Assembly: GCA_041178545.1 (NCBI GenBank)
Contig: JBEGVB010000101.1
Span: 1-6,943 of the forward strand
DNA length: 6,943 nucleotides
Reading direction: 5' to 3'
Source: JBEATZ01 sp041178545
Lineage (GTDB): Bacteria > Planctomycetota > UBA1135 > UBA2386
The position numbers and the translations under genes are program-made. Under the pieces are notes generated by a model. It saw only the letters and a program-made list of their open reading frames with translations. It searched no databases and was not told the origin of the DNA. Positions 1 to 4,613 of this stretch are shown here, in pieces. Every line of letters starts with the position of its first letter. Position 1 is the stretch's first letter.

Positions 1-1
1 C

Positions 2-139
2 GATGGACTTCAGGCCATCAATCGCATTGACACTGTCGCTGCACCTGCAGCCGCACAGAGTCCCTCCGCGTCCGTCACGCTGACTTCGACCGGCGTAATG
101 CCACCGGCAACCACATCGCAAGCGAATCGCCCTGTATGA
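2..139 (+). CDS. 3' end of an unrecognised protein (5' end outside window)
   Basis: An open frame runs from the left edge to a TGA at 137-139 and gives 45 residues. They begin DGLQAINRID and continue into an Ala/Pro/Ser/Thr-rich, low-complexity tail ending QANRPV. Such a tail suits a disordered C-terminus, and no family can be named from it. The main support is its junction with the next gene: the stop overlaps that gene's ATG as ATGA (136-139), the classic layout of translationally coupled operon genes. No in-frame stop occurs before 137. The alternative is that this is a chance open frame, since 138 bases free of stops is not rare at this GC content. Its composition (about 60% GC by hand count of the first 120 bases) is slightly lower than the genes further right. 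Confidence 0.55.
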   Translation, partial: DGLQAINRIDTVAAPAAAQSPSASVTLTSTGVMPPATTSQANRPV

Positions 140-537
140 ACCTACGACCTAAAATCCTGCTCCGCACGATCGCGATTGTTGCCGGCGTCATCTTCACGAT
201 TCAGCAACTCGAAAGCCCCAAGCGCGCGCGGGAGAGCTTCCTCGGCCACCTCTACCACCAGCGCTACTCAGAAGCCGCCGCGATGCTGGTAGAACCCTGC
301 ACGGTCGAGCAACTGCCGGACGGTGGCTTGAAGGTGATCGCCCAAGACGGCACGTCGAAGGTCGTGCCCGCGGCGAAGCTGCCCTTCAAGGCCGGCGGCG
401 GGCACTCCCTCGCAGCCGACCAGTTCAGCGCGACGGCCCTCGGCCCGAGCACGAACGGGGTGCTTGACACCCCCGCAGTGGTTCTGCGCCTCTGCCTCGA
501 CAGTGACCGCGTCCGCATCGTGAGCGTCGACTCCTGA
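136..537 (+). CDS. Small membrane-anchored protein, possibly NTF2/DUF4878-like
   Basis: This encodes 133 residues of unknown function. A basic start (MNLRPKILLR) leads into a single hydrophobic segment at about residues 9-22 (TIAIVAGVIFTI), so the protein is probably anchored in the membrane with the rest outside the cytoplasm. Just after it, residues 31-53 (ARESFLGHLYHQRYSEAAAM) have the helical 'F..l....Y.eA..ml' pattern of DUF4878/NTF2-like extracytoplasmic domains. The C-terminus (VVLRLCLDSDRVRIVSVDS) looks like that fold's closing strands. This family link is inference from pattern only. The ATG overlaps the preceding stop (ATGA) and has no clear Shine-Dalgarno sequence, so translation probably depends on coupling to the upstream gene. 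A terminator-like hairpin lies six bases after the stop, which would make this the last gene of its operon. Confidence 0.72.
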   Translation: MNLRPKILLRTIAIVAGVIFTIQQLESPKRARESFLGHLYHQRYSEAAAMLVEPCTVEQLPDGGLKVIAQDGTSKVVPAAKLPFKAGGGHSLAADQFSATALGPSTNGVLDTPAVVLRLCLDSDRVRIVSVDS

Positions 538-542
538 CAAGT

Positions 543-562
543 CGCACCCGGCGTTGGGTGCG
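543..562 (+). terminator. Stem-loop after the small membrane protein, no U-tract
   Basis: A perfect 7-bp inverted repeat, CGCACCC (543-549) and GGGTGCG (556-562), encloses the loop GGCGTT. It starts six bases after the TGA of the gene at 136-537. The bases that follow (CCTAGGATATTG) are not a T-run, so a classic intrinsic terminator is not supported. Its position is right for a 3'-end or tailless terminator. Confidence 0.45.
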
Positions 563-564
563 CC

Positions 565-570
565 TAGGAT
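565..570 (+). promoter_or_regulatory. Possible -10 element (TAGGAT) upstream of the lipoprotein gene
   Basis: TAGGAT fits the loose TAnnnT form of a -10 hexamer. It lies in the spacer between the hairpin at 543-562 and the lipoprotein gene at 659. No good -35 box is seen 16-18 bases upstream. The same hexamer occurs at 3054-3059 before another + strand gene. This is weak evidence on its own. Confidence 0.25.
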
Positions 571-658
571 ATTGTGGCGAACTCCTGGCTGCATCTGAAT
601 GGGCTTCGAGCTGCGGCACGACGCGCGAGAAGTGCTGGGTGTGATGACTCGGAGTAGG

Positions 659-1786
659 ATGCTGCCCAACAAGACCTTGGATCCGGCGAGCGCCGCAGCG
701 GCGCTCGCGGCTCAGCAGCCGATCCGTCGTGCTTCCTCCCGTTGCCTTGCGGCGGCCGTGTTCCTCGCTGCTGCGTGTACCAGCACCGGTCCGGCTGCGC
801 TGCCGGGCAGCGGCTCGCCGCTCCCGGCCGCGGTGCACGCCGTCTCGGGCCAGACCGTGGGCTCCATCGAGGTGCGCGACCCACGGCTGCAGGCGCTGCT
901 GGACCAGAGCGCCACCATCGAGGTGCTGGCCTCGGGGTTTGACTGGGCGGAAGGGCCGGTGTGGGACCGGGCGCAGGGAGCGCTTCTGTTCACGGACGTG
1001 CCCGCCAACACCGTCTACCGCCACAAGGACGGCGAGGGCGTGCGCGTCCACCTGCAGCCGAGCGGTTACACCGGCGCGGAGCCGCGTGCAGGCGGCCTCG
1101 GTGCCAACGGCCTCGCCTTCGATGCCCGCGGTGCGCTGCTGCTGTGCGAACACGGCAACCGCCGCCTCGGCTGCTTTGCCACGGACGGAGCGTACACCGT
1201 GCTCGCGGACCGGTTCGACGGCCGTCGCTTCCACAGCCCCAACGACCTTGTCGTGCACTCCTCCGGCGACGTGTACTTCACCGACCCGCCCTACGGCTTG
1301 CCGGGCGGCGAGCGCGACCCGTCGCGCGAACTCGGTTTCCACGGCGTGTTCCGCCTGCGCACCGACGGCAGCGTGCACCTGGTGAGCGACCGCATGTCGC
1401 GGCCCAACGGCATCGCACTCGCTCCCGACGAGCGCACGCTCTACGTGGCGAACTCGGACCGCAACGAACCCGTGCTGCTCGCCTTCCCGCTGCAATCGGA
1501 CGGCACGGCAGGCGAGGCCCGCGTCTTCTTCGACGCGCGCCCGCTGTTGCAGCAGGGGGACCGCGGTTCCCTCGACGGGCTCAAGGTCGACGTGCACGGC
1601 AACGTGTGGGCCACCGGCCCCGGCGGCGTGCTGGTGCTCTCGCCGGCGGGCGAGCACCTCGGCACCGTGCGTACGGGGGTCGCGACCGCCAACTGTGCGT
1701 GGGGCGACAACGGCTCGGTGCTCTACCTAACGGCCGACATGCACCTGCTGCGCGTGCGCACCCGCACGCGCGGCACCGGCTGGTGA
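659..1786 (+). CDS. SMP-30/gluconolactonase-family lipoprotein
   Basis: A 375-residue secreted beta-propeller of the SGL family (gluconolactonase, SMP-30, DFPase-like), whose members hydrolyse sugar lactones or related esters using a bound divalent metal. The family's metal ligands are all visible: Glu98 in WAEGPVW, Asn195 in HSPNDLVV, Asn250 in RPNGIAL and Asp306 in SLDGLKVD. The motif YFTDPPYGL at about 206-214 is typical of bacterial gluconolactonases. Residues 23-40 (RRASSRC, then hydrophobic, ending AAAC) form a lipoprotein signal with Cys40 as the lipid-modified residue, followed by a Gly/Ser/Pro linker. The ATG at 659 was chosen because GGAG lies four bases upstream. ATGs at 599 and 644 are in frame but have no ribosome-binding site, and the signal peptide would sit even further inside. 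The gene converges with the esterase gene with seven bases between stops. The exact substrate cannot be read from the sequence. Confidence 0.88.
   Translation: MLPNKTLDPASAAAALAAQQPIRRASSRCLAAAVFLAAACTSTGPAALPGSGSPLPAAVHAVSGQTVGSIEVRDPRLQALLDQSATIEVLASGFDWAEGPVWDRAQGALLFTDVPANTVYRHKDGEGVRVHLQPSGYTGAEPRAGGLGANGLAFDARGALLLCEHGNRRLGCFATDGAYTVLADRFDGRRFHSPNDLVVHSSGDVYFTDPPYGLPGGERDPSRELGFHGVFRLRTDGSVHLVSDRMSRPNGIALAPDERTLYVANSDRNEPVLLAFPLQSDGTAGEARVFFDARPLLQQGDRGSLDGLKVDVHGNVWATGPGGVLVLSPAGEHLGTVRTGVATANCAWGDNGSVLYLTADMHLLRVRTRTRGTGW
686..708 (+). repeat. Perfect 10-bp hairpin inside the lipoprotein signal region
   Basis: GCGAGCGCCG (686-695) and CGGCGCTCGC (699-708) are exact reverse complements separated by CAG. 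The hairpin falls at codons 10-17 of the lipoprotein gene, within an Ala-rich stretch before the hydrophobic signal core. It would be a very stable RNA structure 27 bases after the start codon. It may slow early translation, or it may simply reflect Ala-rich coding at high GC. Confidence 0.5.
1750..1771 (+). terminator. 9-bp GC hairpin in the last codons of the lipoprotein gene
   Basis: GCGCGTGCG (1750-1758) pairs exactly with CGCACGCGC (1763-1771) around the loop CACC. It lies inside the coding sequence (residues LRVRTRTRG), 12 bases before the stop. The gap to the convergent gene is only seven bases, so any 3'-end structure has to lie inside the coding ends. There is no U-tract, so the terminator role is inferred. 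Confidence 0.35.
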
Positions 1787-1796
1787 GGAGTCCTCA
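1784..1796. repeat. Palindrome containing both convergent stop codons
   Basis: TGAGGA-G-TCCTCA is a perfect 13-base palindrome with one central base. Its left three bases are the TGA of the lipoprotein gene on the + strand. Its right three are the TGA of the esterase gene on the - strand. The whole intergenic gap (1787-1793) lies inside it. Confidence 0.6.
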
Positions 1797-3020
1797 GCGC
1801 GCCTGCGACTGCAGCGCCTCGGCAAACGCCACGCCCATCCGCGCGAAGGTCTTGGCGCAGCCGAGGTAGTGGTAGCCGCCATTCGAGGCGCCGCGGGCGA
1901 ACAGCGCTTCTTCCGCCGCCGAGATCAGCTCCTTGCGGCGGCGCTCGACGAGGGCCTTCTGCTCGGCCTCCGTCAGGTCACCCTTCGCGTTCTCGTGCTT
2001 CGGGTTCTTGCTGCGCAGAAGGTGGGCGTACTGGCGCACCTGTTCCTGCTTGTCGGCGATGGCACCGAGGGCGAGGTCCCAGAAGGGTGCGGTCTCGACG
2101 ACCCGCACCGTGTCGCGGAACTCATGCAGCGCGGCAGGCGCGCGCATCGCCGCGCGGAAGTTGGCCTGCGCCTTGTTGGCGCGGTCGCCGGGTTCGATCG
2201 GGCCGCCGACGCCCATCACGCCGATGACGAACGGCAGTGCCGGGGCATCGAGGTCCTTGCGCACGTCGCGGATCAGGTGGGCAAGGCACTCGCTGTACTG
2301 CGCGTAGCCGCCTTCCTTGTCGCGGTCGGGGTACACCGAGGAGTCGACCATGTCGTTCCAGCCCTGGAACCACACGAAGCCCGCGAGTTCCCATCCCTTC
2401 GCCGGGTCATACGCAGGGCACACGCGCTTCGGGTCGGCCAGCACGGCCTTCACGTGCTCGATGGTGGCGCGGTAGCAGCGGCCGGAGGCCGCGACCTTCT
2501 CGGCGCGCTGTGCTTCGACGTCCTTGCCCTCCTTCTCCCAGCGCTCGAGCACGCGCGGGTCGAACGTGAAGGGGCCCGCCGAGGGCGGCCGCCAGTCGGT
2601 GTGAAGCGAGGTGCCGCCCCATGCGCACTTCACCAGCAGCACCGGTTCCTTGTGGGCGTCTCCCATGGCGATGCCGAACGTGAACTCGGGCCCGATCTTG
2701 CCGCCGGCCTTCGCCGGGTCGTTGCGGGCGCCAAAGCCTGCGGTGAGTGGGCCATGGCCCTCGCCCGGCTGTTCGCGGTCGCCGGTCAGGTAGCTGACCC
2801 ACACGTCGTCGCGCACCACCGGCTTGCCGCCCTTCCCGCGCATGCGCGCGAGCAGCGGCACCGTTGCTGGATCGTCGGACAGGTAGTCGAAGGTCTCGAC
2901 CTTCGCGTGCCCTTCCATGTTCGACTGGCCGGCGAGTACGTAGACCTTGAGCTTCTGGGCGCAGAGGTCCGGGGCGGCGAGAACGGTGAGGAGACCGACC
3001 AGCGACAGGTGACCGTGCAT
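1794..3020 (-). CDS. Secreted SASA-family carbohydrate acetylesterase
   Basis: A 408-residue protein of the sialate O-acetylesterase-like (SASA, formerly DUF303) family, SGNH-type hydrolases that remove acetyl groups from sialic acids or plant and algal polysaccharides. Residues 1-22 form a signal peptide ending LCAQ. Family blocks follow in order: VYVLAGQSNMEG (26-37) with nucleophile Ser33, GPEFTFG (110-116), VKCAWGGTSL (130-139) as part of the oxyanion hole, WFQGWND (217-223), and GGYHYLG (381-387) with probable catalytic His384. A charged helical segment at about 340-376 precedes the His block. Upstream of the ATG, AAGG lies seven bases away as a ribosome-binding site, but the same bases could be the -10 element TAAGGT of a leaderless promoter. 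The gene diverges from the small gene at 3069 and converges with the gluconolactonase-like gene. Planctomycetes carry many SASA esterases, often for polysaccharide breakdown. The true substrate is unknown. Confidence 0.88.
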   Translation of the reverse strand: MHGHLSLVGLLTVLAAPDLCAQKLKVYVLAGQSNMEGHAKVETFDYLSDDPATVPLLARMRGKGGKPVVRDDVWVSYLTGDREQPGEGHGPLTAGFGARNDPAKAGGKIGPEFTFGIAMGDAHKEPVLLVKCAWGGTSLHTDWRPPSAGPFTFDPRVLERWEKEGKDVEAQRAEKVAASGRCYRATIEHVKAVLADPKRVCPAYDPAKGWELAGFVWFQGWNDMVDSSVYPDRDKEGGYAQYSECLAHLIRDVRKDLDAPALPFVIGVMGVGGPIEPGDRANKAQANFRAAMRAPAALHEFRDTVRVVETAPFWDLALGAIADKQEQVRQYAHLLRSKNPKHENAKGDLTEAEQKALVERRRKELISAAEEALFARGASNGGYHYLGCAKTFARMGVAFAEALQSQAR

Positions 3021-3068
3021 TCCCGCACCTTACCCAGCCAGGGACACGGCCCGTAGGATCCCTCTGCC
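3021..3068. promoter_or_regulatory. Compact divergent promoter region
   Basis: These 48 bases are all that separates the start codons of two divergent genes, so both promoters should overlap here. On the - strand, TAAGGT (3032 down to 3027) lies six bases before the esterase ATG. On the + strand, TAGGAT (3054-3059) lies nine bases before the ATG at 3069. Both fit a TAnnnT -10 hexamer placed so that transcription could start at or near the A of the ATG. Neither has a convincing -35 box. AAGG in the first also works as a Shine-Dalgarno sequence, so the reading is ambiguous. Confidence 0.4.
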
Positions 3069-3440
3069 ATGCGCCATTCCCTGCCGGTCCTGTTGTTGAC
3101 GGCTGCACTGCTGGTGCTCGGCTTCGCGGTGCTCGGAGTGCTTGCGGTGCCGTCGGCCGACGCCCCGGTGCGGAGGGTGCTGGGGGAGGTGCCTTCGCCC
3201 ACGGGCAGCCATGTTGCCCTGGTGGTGGAGGTGTCGGGCGGCGGGGCCGCTGGGTACGTCCACGAGGAGGTGCAGCTGCAGCGGCTGGGTGCACCCATCC
3301 CCGAGGAGGTGGCAACCCGGCTGCGCGGCGTGCAGTTGCAGTGGGACGGCCCAGCTGCGCTTCGCGTCGGGTGCGAGCACGGCCTGCCGGGGCGGGCCCA
3401 GGTCGACGGGGTGGCCGTGACGTACGCCAAGACCCGCTGA
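3069..3440 (+). CDS. Small signal-anchored protein of unknown function
   Basis: A 123-residue protein. A short basic start (MRHS) is followed by a long hydrophobic stretch at about residues 5-27 (LPVLLLTAALLVLGFAVLGV), so it is either membrane-anchored or secreted. The rest is predicted to be extracytoplasmic and strand-rich: SPTGSHVALVVEVSGGGAAGY at 43-63, then EEVQLQRLG, VQLQWDGPAALRVGCEHG and AQVDGVAVTY. The order 'SP.G...A.V..GGA.GY...V.L...V.W.....L.V....V.V.Y' recalls the small membrane family DUF5412. That is a resemblance in layout only. Only a weak AGGA lies ten bases before the ATG, and the start may be leaderless. It diverges from the esterase gene, and a UUCG-type hairpin follows 23 bases after the stop. 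No partner or pathway can be assigned. Confidence 0.7.
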   Translation: MRHSLPVLLLTAALLVLGFAVLGVLAVPSADAPVRRVLGEVPSPTGSHVALVVEVSGGGAAGYVHEEVQLQRLGAPIPEEVATRLRGVQLQWDGPAALRVGCEHGLPGRAQVDGVAVTYAKTR

Positions 3441-3463
3441 GGCCGGTCCGCGGTTCCCCTTGA

Positions 3464-3478
3464 AGGCCTTCGGGGCCT
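3464..3478 (+). terminator. UUCG-type hairpin between the small gene and alx/terC
   Basis: AGGCC (3464-3468) pairs with GGCCT (3474-3478) around TTCGG. It can also be drawn as a C(UUCG)G tetraloop with one bulged G, which would be very stable. It starts 23 bases after the stop of the small gene and may end its transcript, though no U-tract follows. Its right arm overlaps the left arm of the large leader hairpin (3472-3512), so the two cannot form at once. Confidence 0.4.
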
Positions 3479-3570
3479 GTCCCAACTCCGCGGCGTTGTG
3501 GTTCCGGGCCCCTCTGACGGAAGGCGCGTGCGCCGTCCGCCATGTCGGAACGCAGAGTCCTTCCTGACCT

Positions 3571-3575
3571 GAGGT
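3571..3575 (+). promoter_or_regulatory. Ribosome-binding site that fixes the alx/terC start
   Basis: GAGGT lies eight bases before the ATG at 3584, the clearest Shine-Dalgarno sequence in the window. The earlier in-frame ATG at 3542 has none. The site is part of the hairpin GACC-TGA-GGTC (3566-3576) and could be masked in the RNA. Confidence 0.7.
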
Positions 3576-3583
3576 CCCGACCC

Positions 3584-4612
3584 ATGCTCGACGCACTGTT
3601 GTTCTCCGACTTCCTCGGCAAGCCTGCCTGGCTTTGGTTCAGCTTCCTCGGCGTGGTGGCCGCCCTACTGGCGTTCGACCTCGGCGTGCTGCACCGCAAG
3701 GACCGCGAGATCGGGGCCAAGGAGAGCCTGCTGCTCTCGCTCGTCTACATCCTGCTCGGCGTCGCCTTCGGCGGCTGGGTGTGGTGGTACCTCGGTCCGA
3801 CGAGCGGCATGCACTACCTGACCGGCTTCCTCGTCGAGAAGACGCTCGCGATGGACAACGTGTTCGTCATCGCGATGGTGTTCTCCTTCTTCGCCGTGCC
3901 GCGCCAGTACCAGCACCGCGTGCTGTTCTGGGGCATCCTCGGCGTGATCGTGCTGCGCGCGATCATGATCGCCCTCGGCAGCGCGCTCATCACCGAGTTC
4001 TCCTGGCTGCTCTACCTCTTCGGTGCCTTCCTGGTGTTCACCGGCGTGAAGATGCTGTGGATGATCGACCACGAGTTCGACGTGGCGAACAACCCGGTGG
4101 TGAAGTGGCTGCAGCGCACGATGCGCGTGACGCCGCAGCCCCACGGCAACCAGTTCTTCGTGAAGCTGCCTGCGCCCGAGGTGACGGGCGGGCCACCCTC
4201 GACCAGGACGGGCGCCAAGGTGGTGTGGTGGGCGACCCCGCTGTTCCTCGCGCTCGTGCTCATCGAGGTGATCGACATCATCTTCGCGGTCGACTCGGTG
4301 CCGGCAGTGTTCGCAATCACGACCGACCCGTTCATCGTCTACACCTCCAACATCTTCGCGATCCTCGGCCTGCGTGCCCTGTACTTCGCGCTGGCGGCGA
4401 TGATCCACCGCTTCCGCTACCTCAAGTACGCGTTGGCGATCGTGCTGGTGTTCATCGGCGCCAAGATCTTCGCCGTCAACCTGACCGGCAAGATCCCGGC
4501 CTGGATCTCGCTCTCGGTGACCTTCGGGCTGCTGCTCGGCGGCGTGGTCTACTCGCTGTGGCGCACCAAGCGCGACGGCGCCACGGCTGCGGGCGGGACC
4601 GCAGCGCACTGA
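3584..4612 (+). CDS. alx: Alx/TerC-family integral membrane protein, probable Mn2+ exporter
   Basis: A 342-residue polytopic inner-membrane protein of the TerC family, closest in pattern to E. coli Alx (321 residues), which is linked to manganese export. About nine hydrophobic segments are visible, at roughly 15-36, 48-69, 78-103, 112-131, 137-160, 215-236, 255-274, 280-297 and 306-325. The two signature blocks are intact: EKTLAMDNVFV (85-95) with Glu85, Asp91 and Asn92, and EVIDIIFAVDSVPAVFAITT (228-247) with Asp231 and Asp237. These acidic residues are the likely metal-binding positions. TSNIFAILGLRALYF (254-268) and LITEFSWLLYLFGAFLVFTG (135-154) also match Alx closely. The loop at about 161-212 is hydrophilic. 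ATG 3584 was chosen over 3542 because GAGGT lies eight bases upstream and Alx homologues start here. A folded leader precedes the gene, and its stop is one base from the convergent kelch gene. Confidence 0.93.
   Translation: MLDALLFSDFLGKPAWLWFSFLGVVAALLAFDLGVLHRKDREIGAKESLLLSLVYILLGVAFGGWVWWYLGPTSGMHYLTGFLVEKTLAMDNVFVIAMVFSFFAVPRQYQHRVLFWGILGVIVLRAIMIALGSALITEFSWLLYLFGAFLVFTGVKMLWMIDHEFDVANNPVVKWLQRTMRVTPQPHGNQFFVKLPAPEVTGGPPSTRTGAKVVWWATPLFLALVLIEVIDIIFAVDSVPAVFAITTDPFIVYTSNIFAILGLRALYFALAAMIHRFRYLKYALAIVLVFIGAKIFAVNLTGKIPAWISLSVTFGLLLGGVVYSLWRTKRDGATAAGGTAAH
4586..4605 (+). terminator. Stem-loop in the last codons of alx/terC
   Basis: GCTGCGG (4586-4592) and CCGCAGC (4599-4605) form a perfect 7-bp stem with loop GCGGGA, ending four bases before the stop codon. 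No U-tract follows. The neighbouring convergent gene starts its stop codon one base after this gene's stop, so there is no intergenic room for a terminator. Function is inferred from position. Confidence 0.35.
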
Positions 4613-4613
4613 G

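Larger units (their letters stand above)
3441..3583 (+). promoter_or_regulatory. Structured leader of the alx/terC gene
   Basis: This 143-nt non-coding stretch folds by eye into successive stems. The first is a long hairpin: 3472-3479 pairs with 3505-3512 (8 bp, one G-U), then 3481-3482 with 3500-3501, then 3483-3486 with 3495-3498, around an 8-nt loop, for 14 bp in all. The second is GACGG (3516-3520) with CCGTC (3533-3537). The third is GTCGG (3544-3548) with CCGAC (3577-3581), enclosing GACC-TGA-GGTC (3566-3576), which contains the ribosome-binding site. Genes of this family are often controlled by the Mn-sensing yybP-ykoY riboswitch. Its hallmark GGGGAGUA and CAUAC segments are not present, so if this is a regulatory RNA it is of another type or very divergent. 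A promoter was not identified. Confidence 0.45.

Noticed and set aside
574..657. Possible 27-codon leader ORF starting GTG at 574 and ending TAG one base before the ATG at 659
   Set aside because: The spacing suits coupling and TAGGAT lies three bases upstream. However, there is no ribosome-binding site, the peptide has no recognisable feature, and an open frame this short is easily due to chance.
425..1657. 410-codon open frame on the - strand opposite the gluconolactonase-like gene
   Set aside because: It is antisense to a well-supported gene with all metal ligands. Its translation is Arg/Ala/Gly/His-rich low complexity without any domain, as expected from antisense frames in high-GC DNA.
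1869..3056. 395-codon + strand open frame opposite the SASA esterase
   Set aside because: It is a mirror of the esterase codons, with no signal or motifs. The - strand frame has GQSN and the His block.
3441..3583. yybP-ykoY manganese riboswitch before alx/terC
   Set aside because: I looked for GGGGAGUA, the CAUAC loop and AGCAAGACC-like 3' segments on the + strand and found none. The leader is reported only as a structured element of unknown type.
3542..3583. Earlier ATG at 3542 as the alx/terC start
   Set aside because: It has no Shine-Dalgarno sequence and adds 14 polar residues not expected in Alx. The ATG at 3584 has GAGGT at good spacing.
4613..4613. Bidirectional terminator between alx/terC and the kelch gene
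   Set aside because: There is only one base between the stops. Any 3'-end structure has to lie within the coding ends, such as 4586-4605.
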